A stretch of DNA of 8,242 nt from Pseudomonadota bacterium. GTDB taxonomy: Bacteria > Pseudomonadota > Zetaproteobacteria > Mariprofundales > Mariprofundaceae. Where the stretch lies: positions 3,605 through 11,846 of the forward strand of contig NVTQ01000070.1 in the NCBI GenBank assembly GCA_002401635.1, given 5' to 3'. The first letter of the stretch is position 1, and each line of letters starts with the position of its first letter. The position numbers were made by a program, and so were the translations under genes. This document shows positions 1 to 5,592 of the stretch, in pieces. The notes under the pieces were generated by a model that saw nothing but the letters and a program-made list of their open reading frames with translations, was not told the DNA's origin and made no database searches.

Positions 1-449
1 CCCGAACTACCAAAACCACCTTCACCTCGTTCAGTCTCATCCAGTGTATCAACACATTGAAAATCAGCTTGCACAAACGATGCAATAATCATTTGCGCAA
101 TCCTATCCCCACGCTGAATACGAAAGGCTTCTTTGCCATGATTGATAAGAATCACACCAATTTCACCGCGATAATCTGCATCAATCGTGCCAGGGCTATT
201 GAGTACCGTAATACCATGTTTGAGCGCCAAACCAGAGCGCGGGCGAATTTGCGCTTCAAAATTATCAGGCAAAGCCATAGAAAATCCCGTTTTAATCAAC
301 GCCTTATCACCCGCTTCAATGATGACATCCTCGACAATCGCGGCACGCAAATCTGCACCAGCAGCATGGGTGGTAGCATAAAAGGGCAAATCTATGCCTT
401 CACCATGTGGAAGTTTTTGAATTTTAACACGGGTGTTTTGACCATTCAT
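1..449 (-). CDS. dut: dUTP diphosphatase (dUTPase), 3' end outside window
   Basis: Hydrolyses dUTP to dUMP and pyrophosphate, keeping uracil out of DNA and supplying dUMP for thymidylate synthesis. It acts in the cytoplasm as a homotrimer. All five trimeric-dUTPase motifs are readable in the 149 visible codons: AGADLRA (residues 30-36), RPRSGLA (69-75), the [15 protein letters not shown] stretch (87-101, with catalytic Asp90), RGDRIAQMI (113-121) and the C-terminal glycine-rich RGEGGFGSS (141-149). The family is usually about 150 residues, so only the last few residues are missing beyond position 1. The ATG (449-447) overlaps the coaBC stop codon as ATGA, and a GGAG lies 8 bases upstream inside coaBC, so translation is probably coupled. 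It is the last visible gene of the bcp-coaBC-dut cluster. The identification is firm. Confidence 0.95.
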   Translation of the reverse strand, partial: MNGQNTRVKIQKLPHGEGIDLPFYATTHAAGADLRAAIVEDVIIEAGDKALIKTGFSMALPDNFEAQIRPRSGLALKHGITVLNSPGTIDADYRGEIGVILINHGKEAFRIQRGDRIAQMIIASFVQADFQCVDTLDETERGEGGFGSS

Positions 450-1639
450 GGCACTAACTCCATTACTTTTTTGATAATTTCTTGTGAAAATTGCATTTTA
501 TTGCATTTTTCGATGATTTCTTCATTTATCCCATTTTCACGATGGCAAATCCACCAGCCAGAAGCGCTATCAGAAGCCATATTGTTCACATCATTGGCAA
601 CAATGGCATCGACACCTTTTCGCTCCAGCTTGGCTTTGGCATACGCGACATGATTCTCACTTTCAGCAGCAAATGCGATGACTTTTTTTGGTCGCTTCGG
701 CATAGCTGCAATACTTGCTATAATATCCGTATTGGCAGTAAGTTGAACATTTAATTGCTGCGTATCACCACGTTTTATTTTTTGCTCGGACATCTCAGAA
801 AAGCGAAAATCACTGACCGCTGCTGTACCAATAAACACATCCGCATGTTGAGCCGCTTCTTCACAAGCTTGCAGCATTTCATCACATGTTTGCACATCCA
901 CACGCTGCACACCGCAACCAAAACTCGGCGTGCCAACACCTGCAATCAACGAAACATCAGCCCCCATCGCTGCGGCATACTGCGCCAGCCTTGCACCCAA
1001 TGTTCCCGATGCTCTGTTGCTCAATACCCGCACAGCATCCCAAGGCTCAAGCGTTGGTCCTGCATTCACCACCCAATGTTGCCCTTGTAAAGCCTGTGGC
1101 AGTAATAATGGCAGGGTAGCATCTGCAATCACTTGCGGTTCTGGCAAACGCCCGGCTCCAAACTCACCACATGCCAACTCGCCAGCCGCAGGTTCTAGAA
1201 TATTTATGCCATCATCTTTTAATGTTTGAACATTGCGCTGGGTCGCTAGCGATTTCCACATAGATGTGTTCATGGCGGGAGCCAACAAGACGGACGCTTC
1301 ACACACTTGCATCATGGTGCTGAGCAAATCATCAGCAATGCCATGCGCCAATTTGGCGATCAGATTGGCAGTCGCAGGTGCAATAATCACAACATCTGCC
1401 CAACGCACCAACTGAATATGCCCCATCGCACGTTCCGATGTTAAATCAAATAAGTCCGTATGCACTGCTTCACCCGTTAAGGCTTCAAAGGTTAGCGGGG
1501 TGACAAATTCACAGGCGGATGTTGTCATCACACAGCGCACATTCGCACCTTGCTTGATGAATAGACGCGCCAATTCTGCCACACGGTATACAGCGATGCC
1601 GCCACCCATACCTAACAGAATATTTTTACCTTGAAACAT
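446..1639 (-). CDS. coaBC: Bifunctional phosphopantothenoylcysteine decarboxylase / phosphopantothenate-cysteine ligase
   Basis: Carries out two steps of coenzyme A synthesis: CTP-dependent joining of 4'-phosphopantothenate to cysteine (CoaB), then FMN-dependent decarboxylation to 4'-phosphopantetheine (CoaC). Length is 397 aa, against about 406 in E. coli. The N-terminal CoaC half shows the flavoprotein start GGGIAVYR (12-19), the active-site His in MGHIQL (His74), the PAMNTSMW motif (121-128) and the [15 protein letters not shown] clamp with catalytic Cys157. The C-terminal CoaB half begins near 188 with [10 protein letters not shown], then SNRASG (207-212), GTAAVSDF (271-278), the KIKR lysines (287-290), FAAE (323-326) and AND (348-350). 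The CoaB strand after AGPT reads LEPWDAVR where E. coli, as I recall it, has REPLDPVR, so one arginine is replaced. It starts 8 bases after bcp stops, with no strong ribosome binding site, so coupling to bcp is likely. Identification is certain; activity of the variant CoaB site is inferred. Confidence 0.96.
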   Translation of the reverse strand: MFQGKNILLGMGGGIAVYRVAELARLFIKQGANVRCVMTTSACEFVTPLTFEALTGEAVHTDLFDLTSERAMGHIQLVRWADVVIIAPATANLIAKLAHGIADDLLSTMMQVCEASVLLAPAMNTSMWKSLATQRNVQTLKDDGINILEPAAGELACGEFGAGRLPEPQVIADATLPLLLPQALQGQHWVVNAGPTLEPWDAVRVLSNRASGTLGARLAQYAAAMGADVSLIAGVGTPSFGCGVQRVDVQTCDEMLQACEEAAQHADVFIGTAAVSDFRFSEMSEQKIKRGDTQQLNVQLTANTDIIASIAAMPKRPKKVIAFAAESENHVAYAKAKLERKGVDAIVANDVNNMASDSASGWWICHRENGINEEIIEKCNKMQFSQEIIKKVMELVP

Positions 1640-1647
1640 ACTCTAAA

Positions 1648-2127
1648 TCAGCCCTGCAATGCCTTGAGCGTTTCCAATACGTTTGCAACATGCTCTGGCA
1701 CACGCACTTTGCGCCATTCATGCGCTATATTTCCTTCAGGGTTAATAATAAACGTTGAACGCTCAATACCCATATACTCTTTGCCGTAATTTTTCTTTAA
1801 TTGCAGCACATCAAAGGCTTTGCACAGGGCTTCTTCAGCATCCGAAATCAATGGGAAATTCAGGCTCTGCTTGGCTGTAAAATTGGCATGTGATTTCAAT
1901 GAATCACGGCTTACACCCACAATTTTTGCGTTCGCAGCACTAAAATCAGGCAACGCATCACGAAATTCACATGATTCTGTAGTACAGCCAGATGTGCTGT
2001 CTTTGGGGTAAAAATACACAATCACCCATTGACCACGGTAATCGGATAATTTTAATTCACCTTCTGGAAAAATTGGTAGGGAAATATTGGGGGCACTGTC
2101 ACCTACATTCAACTGATAATCGCTCAT
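1648..2127 (-). CDS. bcp: Thioredoxin-dependent thiol peroxidase (peroxiredoxin Q / Bcp)
   Basis: Reduces hydrogen peroxide and organic hydroperoxides using thioredoxin as electron donor. It is a cytoplasmic antioxidant enzyme. Length is 159 aa, normal for the family. The peroxiredoxin motif PKDSTSGC (41-48) supplies the peroxidatic Cys48 and the conserved Thr45. Cys53 in TESCEFRD, five residues on, is the usual resolving cysteine of this atypical 2-Cys subgroup. Arg123 in GIERSTFII is the conserved arginine of the active site. The start at 2127 has a clear AAGGAG six bases upstream. It is the promoter-proximal gene of the cluster with coaBC and dut, and diverges from ispH over 65 bp. No link between peroxide defence and CoA synthesis is needed to explain the arrangement. 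The family call is firm. Confidence 0.95.
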   Translation of the reverse strand: MSDYQLNVGDSAPNISLPIFPEGELKLSDYRGQWVIVYFYPKDSTSGCTTESCEFRDALPDFSAANAKIVGVSRDSLKSHANFTAKQSLNFPLISDAEEALCKAFDVLQLKKNYGKEYMGIERSTFIINPEGNIAHEWRKVRVPEHVANVLETLKALQG

Positions 2128-2192
2128 TTATCACTCCTTGTGTATCATACGCAAAATTCATCGTGGCAGAACGTAACGCAAAAGGTGGCACA
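2128..2192. promoter_or_regulatory. Divergent bcp / ispH intergenic promoter region
   Basis: This 65-bp gap separates two divergent genes, so both promoters must lie in it or just inside the coding ends. The sequence TATCAT on the plus strand (2143-2148) and TATGAT on the minus strand (2149-2144) overlap and could act as back-to-back -10 boxes. Neither has a convincing -35 at normal spacing. The presence of promoters is inferred from gene layout; the exact boxes are guesses. Confidence 0.35.
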
Positions 2193-3149
2193 ATGCAGCA
2201 AAACCCTATCACTTTTCAACCCAAATCCATTTTTTTAGCTGAACCACGTGGTTTTTGTGCGGGTGTGGATCGCGCTATTGAAATCGTTGAGCGCGCGATC
2301 AAGGTCTATGGTGCGCCTGTTTATGTACGCCATGAAATTGTGCACAACCGTTATGTGGTTGAGGATTTAAAAGCCAAAGGTGCGATATTTATTGAAGAAG
2401 TTGCCGATGCGCCTGATGGTGCATTGCTCATCTTTTCTGCGCATGGCGTGAGCAAAGCTGTGCAAGCTTCTGCCAAAACACGCGATTTGCGTGTGTTGGA
2501 TGCAACCTGCCCTTTGGTGACCAAGGTGCATCTAGAACTTCTCCGCCACTATGAGCGCGGTGATCAAGTCATCCTCATTGGTCATGCAGGGCATCCCGAA
2601 GTCGAAGGTACGATGGGGCAAGCACCTGATGGTGCAGTGCTACTTGTGTCCGAGCCTGAAGATGTGCCAAGTTTGGATGTGAAAGACCCAAATAAACTAG
2701 CATTTGTTACGCAAACCACACTAAGCGTGGATGATACTGCCGATGTGATTGATGCACTGCGCAAGCAGTTTCCAAATATTCAAGGACCCAAACGCGAAGA
2801 TATTTGTTATGCCACCAGCAACCGCCAAACAGCTGTGAAAGACTTGGCAGAAAAAAGTGATTTAATTTTGGTGATTGGCTCAAAGAACTCATCCAATAGC
2901 AACCGTTTAAAAGAAGTCTCCAAACGCTGTGGCACACCTGCCTATTTGATTGATGGCGTGGATGATATAGACCCAACATGGCTACAAGGCAAAGAGCATA
3001 TCGGCATCACCGCTGGTGCATCGGCTCCCGAAGTATTGGTGCAACAAGTGATTGATTTTCTAAATCAATCAGGTGCATCGGTGATTCCTCTCAAAACAGT
3101 CGAGGAAAATATTACTTTTAGTCTACCCAGCGAATTACGCGATGACTAA
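2193..3149 (+). CDS. ispH: 4-hydroxy-3-methylbut-2-enyl diphosphate reductase
   Basis: Catalyses the last MEP-pathway step, reducing HMBPP to isopentenyl and dimethylallyl diphosphate with a [4Fe-4S] cluster. Length is 318 aa, about the E. coli size. The three cluster cysteines are Cys22 ([11 protein letters not shown]), Cys106 ([11 protein letters not shown]) and Cys205 ([10 protein letters not shown]). Substrate and proton-relay residues are His51 (HNRYVV), His84 (SAHGVS), His134 and Glu136 ([11 protein letters not shown]), Thr175 (TQTTLS), the [10 protein letters not shown] loop (229-238) and Ser277 (TAGASAPE). The frame is open upstream to about 1992, but ATG 2193 was chosen because AAAGGTGG lies just before it and IspH homology starts directly after. 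The upstream extension would overlap bcp on the other strand. No rho-independent terminator is obvious after the stop. Very secure. Confidence 0.97.
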   Translation: MQQNPITFQPKSIFLAEPRGFCAGVDRAIEIVERAIKVYGAPVYVRHEIVHNRYVVEDLKAKGAIFIEEVADAPDGALLIFSAHGVSKAVQASAKTRDLRVLDATCPLVTKVHLELLRHYERGDQVILIGHAGHPEVEGTMGQAPDGAVLLVSEPEDVPSLDVKDPNKLAFVTQTTLSVDDTADVIDALRKQFPNIQGPKREDICYATSNRQTAVKDLAEKSDLILVIGSKNSSNSNRLKEVSKRCGTPAYLIDGVDDIDPTWLQGKEHIGITAGASAPEVLVQQVIDFLNQSGASVIPLKTVEENITFSLPSELRDD

Positions 3150-3314
3150 AGTATATTTTTCAAATTTATAATTTCACAATTAACTTTCTAAAAACACCTG
3201 CAAAGAAGCTTTCTTAAAAAGATAAGTTTATTTTTATGCATCATAACAGGTTTTTATTTATAACATGATATGAATTTCAATTTAACTTCGCCAATGCCTG
3301 ACGAAATTTGACTG
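3150..3314. other. AT-rich spacer between ispH and the toxin-antitoxin pair
   Basis: This is a convergent gap of 165 bp, clearly AT-richer than ispH. It contains two weak hairpins: AAGAA/TTCTT around a GCT loop (3203-3215), and TTCGCC/GACGAA-type arms with one wobble pair (3287-3305). Neither is followed by a T tract on the relevant strand, so neither is called as a terminator. I see no gene here. It marks the left border of the accessory patch. Confidence 0.5.
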
Positions 3315-3533
3315 TTAGCCTACTCTCGACTCTTTGATTGCATCTAATATATCTTGAGTTGTTGCCTTGGTTTTAATTCCAGCAACATCAAAGGGTGATT
3401 TTTCTTTTTTTATTTTAGGCACAATCGAAAAAATAGAACCATCTCTTCGCCGAATCTCAACCTCTTCATTTTTAGCTGTATTTAATAGCTCCGAAAGGTT
3501 TTGTCGAGCTTCTGAATAGGTGAATACTTTCAT
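3315..3533 (-). CDS. Phd/YefM-type antitoxin of a type II TA pair
   Basis: Predicted antitoxin that binds and neutralises the adjacent PIN-domain toxin and probably represses the shared promoter. The 72-aa product begins MKVFTYSEARQNLSELLNTA, the typical Phd/YefM N-terminus that forms the DNA-binding dimer domain, followed by EIRRRDGSIFSIVPK. The charged tail, ending DILDAIKESRVG, would be the toxin-binding part. ATG 3533 was preferred over an upstream in-frame TTG at 3548 because a GGAG sits 7 bases before it, inside the last codons of the toxin gene. The antitoxin start is 4 bases after the toxin stop, so the pair is one transcript with the toxin first, the reverse of the usual vapBC order. 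Family assignment is good; the partner is inferred from adjacency. Confidence 0.87.
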   Translation of the reverse strand: MKVFTYSEARQNLSELLNTAKNEEVEIRRRDGSIFSIVPKIKKEKSPFDVAGIKTKATTQDILDAIKESRVG

Positions 3534-3537
3534 TTTT

Positions 3538-3927
3538 TTACTCCACAACTTCGATTTTTAGATCGTATGCCACTTGTTTCATCTTCTTATCCAAGGTGAT
3601 GAGAGGATATGACAATTGCTTTGCACACTGCAAGAAATACGCATCATAGGCATAAATATTGTAATCAAGAGCTATCTTTAGCGCTTGCTTAATATCAACG
3701 GAAAGCAACCTGACGGGAATTGAAGCAACGCCTTCAAATGCGGCTAATGCTTCATCTTTTGTAAGATTTTTCCGCTTAACCATTGCAGATAATGCATTTC
3801 CAACTTCATAGGGTAATATCTCTGGAGATATGGCATTAACCTTTGCCGTGAGTTGGATAATATTCTCTTTTTCTGGTTCATCCAAAACCACTGCTAAAAA
3901 TATATTTGTATCAGTGACAATATTCAT
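3538..3927 (-). CDS. vapC: VapC-family PIN-domain toxin (predicted RNase)
   Basis: Predicted Mg-dependent endoribonuclease toxin; characterised VapCs cut tRNA or rRNA and stop translation. Length is 129 aa, typical for a single PIN domain. The acidic active-site residues are in the expected order: Asp6 in TDTNIF, Glu41 in LPYEVGNAL, Asp95 in AYDAYFL and Asp113 in ITLDKKM. The quartet is intact, so the toxin should be active. The ATG at 3927 is the only usable start, since the frame is closed by TAA at 3951-3949 with no ATG, GTG or TTG between. No Shine-Dalgarno precedes it, and the likely -10 box ends only 7 bases upstream, so the mRNA would be leaderless or nearly so. The downstream antitoxin has a good ribosome binding site. 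The RNA target cannot be read from sequence. Confidence 0.9.
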   Translation of the reverse strand: MNIVTDTNIFLAVVLDEPEKENIIQLTAKVNAISPEILPYEVGNALSAMVKRKNLTKDEALAAFEGVASIPVRLLSVDIKQALKIALDYNIYAYDAYFLQCAKQLSYPLITLDKKMKQVAYDLKIEVVE

Positions 3928-3934
3928 AATGACA

Positions 3935-3964
3935 ATTGTACAATAACCTTACTAAAACTGTCAA
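3935..3964 (-). promoter_or_regulatory. TA operon promoter with palindromic operator on the -10
   Basis: On the minus strand a perfect -35 TTGACA (3964-3959) is followed after 18 bases by TACAAT (3940-3935). The -10 sits inside a perfect 10-bp palindrome, ATTGTACAAT (3935-3944), which overlaps a second palindrome, ACAATTGT (3932-3939). Type II antitoxins commonly repress by binding such dyads over the -10, so this is the likely operator. The transcription start would fall at about 3928, next to the toxin ATG. The -35 lies 8 bases past the transposase remnant stop. Confidence 0.72.
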
Positions 3965-3972
3965 GGAAGGAG

Positions 3973-4175
3973 CTAACGATTAAAATGCGCGAAGCAAGCC
4001 CTGAACATCCCGCTAGTTTTATCCCAATTAAGATCCTTTTCATACAATCGGTTATTTTTCACCAATGACCAAATCACACGTGATAAATGCCTTGCCAGTG
4101 AGCGCACAGCTTGGTTGTGTTTTTTACCTTCAGCACGTTTTTTGTCGTAGTATGCTTTGGATTGAGGCGTGTGAT
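3973..4175 (-). pseudogene. C-terminal remnant of an IS110-family transposase
   Basis: About 66 codons ending at TAG 3975-3973 encode a stretch reading TPQSKAYYDKKRAEGKKH, then SLARHLSRVIWSLVKNNRLYE. I recognise this as the C-terminal end of IS110/IS116/IS902-type DEDD transposases (the Transposase_20 region tail). Intact members are roughly 300-400 aa, so the catalytic N-terminal domain and most of the protein are gone. The open frame continues upstream to about 4227, but those codons come from the inverted-repeat arm, not from a transposase, so the apparent start is accidental. It is a dead fragment, truncated at or near the repeat element at about 4176-4189. The IS110 recognition is from memory of the family pattern. 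Confidence 0.72.
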
Positions 4176-4178
4176 AAT

Positions 4179-4197
4179 AATCAATAGTAATCAATAG
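4179..4197. repeat. Short tandem repeat AATCAATAG
   Basis: AATCAATAG occurs at 4179-4187 and again at 4189-4197, a period of 10 bases. The second copy forms the outer end of the left inverted-repeat arm. It may record slippage or a nested insertion at the element edge. Confidence 0.6.
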
Positions 4198-4315
4198 GGT
4201 CAGACTCGATTGATTACACATAATCAAATATTATCCTTTAAAACAAGCAATTTACATCGCCAATAGGCATAAAATAGCCCCTTTTAAAAATCAATCGAGT
4301 CTGACCCCATTGATT
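4189..4315. mobile_element. 127-bp element with 27-bp inverted repeats (MITE- or REP-like)
   Basis: The left arm (4189-4215) and right arm (4289-4315) are inverted copies matching at 26 of 27 positions; both contain GGGTCAGACTCGATTGATT. Only the eighth base differs (A against G). They enclose a 73-bp AT-rich core with no gene. Such structure fits a non-autonomous inverted-repeat element or a REP/BIME-like repeat. The GGGTCAGA-type arm resembles repeats I recall near REP-associated Y1 transposase genes, but that is memory only and no such gene is present. The arms could form a long stem-loop in RNA or single-stranded DNA. No target-site duplication is clear. Confidence 0.68.
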
Positions 4316-4332
4316 TATGACCCCATTGATTT
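4303..4332. repeat. Tandem 14-bp direct repeat at element right edge
   Basis: GACCCCATTGATTT is present at 4303-4316 and again at 4319-4332, a period of 16 bases. The first copy is the outer part of the right inverted arm; the second is a partial extra arm end lying just before the PH-domain gene stop codon. This suggests partial duplication of the element end. Confidence 0.75.
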
Positions 4333-4342
4333 AGGGCTTTGT

Positions 4343-4795
4343 TTAAGCTTCATCAACAACTTGCATTGCTTCACGCCTAAACTCTAAAGGAGAATCAATA
4401 CTTGGAATTGGTGTTTTACCTCCGCCTGTACCATTTATAACAAGCGTTCCAAACCCAAGGATACGCCCCAAAATACTCTGATCGACATTCAAGCTTTCTA
4501 CTTTACTATGGTTTAGTTCAACTGTATTTCGTCGAATTAAACCAAACTTTGCAATTACTCGCTTAGATGTAACTGCTAATTCTGTGGTGGCTTTTATAAT
4601 AAACGCTTTTATGAGGGAATATATTGCAAATACAATTGCAATAACCCCGAATACGGCACCAGCTTCCGCATCTATCGTGAACAAATAAATTCCTAAAGCA
4701 ACTAACAAGCTCCCTGGAACAAAGATAAACCAGTGAATATTTGCCTTGTAAACAAGCGTTTCTCCAGTCATCAAATTACCTTCAACATAACTCAT
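4343..4795 (-). CDS. Small membrane protein with bacterial PH domain (bPH_2 / YdbS-like)
   Basis: A 150-aa protein of unknown exact role. Residues 1-18 are cytoplasmic-like, and two hydrophobic helices follow at about 21-41 and 46-68. The rest (about 70-143) matches the bacterial PH-domain pattern TTELAVTSKRVIAKFGLIRR, then a VELNHSKVESLNVDQSILGRI-like stretch and FGTLVINGTGG. Such proteins are usually held at the inner membrane with the PH fold in the cytoplasm; their ligands are mostly unknown. The start is supported by TAAGGAG 8 bases upstream. It stands alone between dksA and the repeat element, with its stop only 11 bases past the repeat edge. The family call is solid, but no function should be inferred beyond membrane association. 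Confidence 0.88.
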   Translation of the reverse strand: MSYVEGNLMTGETLVYKANIHWFIFVPGSLLVALGIYLFTIDAEAGAVFGVIAIVFAIYSLIKAFIIKATTELAVTSKRVIAKFGLIRRNTVELNHSKVESLNVDQSILGRILGFGTLVINGTGGGKTPIPSIDSPLEFRREAMQVVDEA

Positions 4796-4843
4796 TTCAT
4801 AATCTCCTTACTATTTATTTTGGCTTGCTAAGCCCTAACATAT

Positions 4844-4891
4844 ATTATACACCACTTTTGGTGTATAGTTTGATTACCAAAATGGTGCATA
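4844..4891 (-). promoter_or_regulatory. Putative promoter and operator of the PH-domain gene
   Basis: A minus-strand TATAAT (4849-4844) lies about 49 bases before the PH-domain gene start; no good -35 is seen at 16-18 bases. Overlapping it is a perfect hairpin or dyad, TATACACCA (4846-4854) and TGGTGTATA (4859-4867), separated by 4 bases. A third near-identical half-site, TGGTGCATA, sits at 4883-4891, 24 bases from the second. A weak -35 together with repeated half-sites over the promoter suggests control by a DNA-binding protein. The regulator is unknown. Confidence 0.5.
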
Positions 4892-4932
4892 TTCTACTGA
4901 TATTGTTTTGATATTCATATAACTCCCCCAAC

Positions 4933-4955
4933 TTATCCTACCATAGGCGGGATAA
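4933..4955. other. Small imperfect hairpin, function unknown
   Basis: TTATCC (4933-4938) pairs with GGATAA (4950-4955), and the stem can extend through CC/GG around an ATA loop with one mismatch. Neither strand has a T tract after it, so it is not called a terminator. It lies between the PH-domain operator and the dksA terminator. Confidence 0.35.
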
Positions 4956-4982
4956 TCAAGGATGGCAAACACATTCAAAACA

Positions 4983-5020
4983 AAAAGGCAGGCTGTTGAA
5001 TATTCAACAGCCTGCCTTTT
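4983..5020 (-). terminator. Rho-independent terminator of dksA, perfect 38-bp palindrome
   Basis: The two 19-bp halves are exact reverse complements (AAAAGGCAGGCTGTTGAAT and its complement), meeting at GAATATTC. On the minus strand the GC-rich stem is followed by TTTTTG, 26 bases after the dksA stop. A-tracts and T-tracts on both sides make it potentially bidirectional, but the nearest plus-strand gene ends far upstream, so its main job is ending dksA transcription. Confidence 0.9.
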
Positions 5021-5046
5021 CAACCTTTAAAACTTCGTACATCGCA

Positions 5047-5415
5047 TTAAATATGCGTGCGTTCTTCCTGTTCCTGTTCTGTTTTGCAATCAATGCACAA
5101 TGTGGTTACAGGGCGTGCCTGCAAACGTTTCAGACCAATATCACCACCACAGCCTTCACAGACACCGAAATCACCGTCTTGTAGGCGGGCAATTGTCTTT
5201 TCAATCTTACGAATCAAACGGCGTTCGCGACCTTTGATGCGTAAATCGAAGTTGCGTTCAGTCTCAACACTGGCTTGATCCGTTGGGTCAGGAAACGCAG
5301 TTTGCTCTTCTTTATGCATCGCTTGCATACTATCGCTTTGCGCGCTTTCAAGCTCAATACGCCAATCGCGCAATTGCTTTTCAAATGCTTCCACCTGTTT
5401 CTTTGTCAGAGCCAT
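5047..5415 (-). CDS. dksA: RNA polymerase-binding transcription factor DksA
   Basis: Binds the RNA polymerase secondary channel and, with ppGpp, tunes rRNA and amino-acid promoters. Length is 122 aa, about 30 residues shorter than E. coli DksA (151 aa), with the missing part in the N-terminal globular region. The coiled-coil tip motif is kept as DPTDQA (43-48), giving the functional Asp46 and Ala48. The zinc finger has four cysteines, CEGC (86-89) and CIDC (107-110), linked by GDIGLKRLQARP, so this is the zinc-binding form. The start has GGAGG 7 bases upstream. A separate promoter and its own terminator suggest monocistronic expression. It could be called a DksA/TraR-family protein more cautiously, but the coiled-coil signature RERRLIRKIEKTI supports DksA. 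Confidence 0.92.
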   Translation of the reverse strand: MALTKKQVEAFEKQLRDWRIELESAQSDSMQAMHKEEQTAFPDPTDQASVETERNFDLRIKGRERRLIRKIEKTIARLQDGDFGVCEGCGGDIGLKRLQARPVTTLCIDCKTEQEQEERTHI

Positions 5416-5454
5416 CGTTTTGCCTCCATAGCACCTACCATCAAACGCCGATAG

Positions 5455-5483
5455 ATTATAGACTATTGCTATTCATAGTACCA
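5455..5483 (-). promoter_or_regulatory. Putative dksA promoter
   Basis: A minus-strand consensus TATAAT lies at 5460-5455, about 40 bases before the dksA ATG. The hexamer 17 bases upstream (5483-5478, TGGTAC) is a poor -35. A promoter here is supported by the strong -10 and by the 177-bp gap between lipB and dksA, but it is not proven. Confidence 0.45.
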
Positions 5484-5484
5484 T

Positions 5485-5512
5485 GCTTTTCTAAGCCATA
5501 GCCTTAAAAAGC
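5485..5512. other. Stem-loop between lipB and dksA
   Basis: GCTTTT-CTAAG pairs with CTTA-AAAAGC with one bulge and a 7-base loop. It lies just upstream of the presumed dksA promoter. It has no T tract in the lipB direction, so I do not call it a terminator; it may be a processing or regulatory structure, or chance in AT-rich DNA. Confidence 0.3.
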
Positions 5513-5592
5513 GAGGAACATTAACCAAACATGAAAAAAATTCAATCTTCTGTGTCAAATACAAGCATGTAGTCAAATAATTCCTACCGTTC

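Noticed and set aside
57..653. Long plus-strand open frame opposite dut and the coaBC end
   Set aside because: It is antisense to two well-identified genes and has no recognisable domain; it is a shadow frame.
1992..2192. 67-codon N-terminal extension of ispH
   Set aside because: The frame is open, but IspH homology begins at ATG 2193, a ribosome binding site precedes that ATG, and the extension would overlap the real bcp gene on the other strand.
3203..3215. Possible ispH terminator hairpin
   Set aside because: Only a 5-bp A/T-rich stem with no following T tract on the plus strand.
3287..3305. Possible terminator after the antitoxin
   Set aside because: The stem is short with a wobble pair, and no T run follows on the minus strand.
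3534..3548. Longer antitoxin start at an upstream in-frame TTG
   Set aside because: It would overlap the toxin stop, uses a weaker start codon, and the GGAG fits ATG 3533; Phd/YefM homology starts at MKVF.
4189..4332. CRISPR-like array from repeated AATCAAT / GACCCCATTGATT units
   Set aside because: There are only two copies per type, with 1-2 base gaps and inverted orientation between sides; no spacers and no cas genes.
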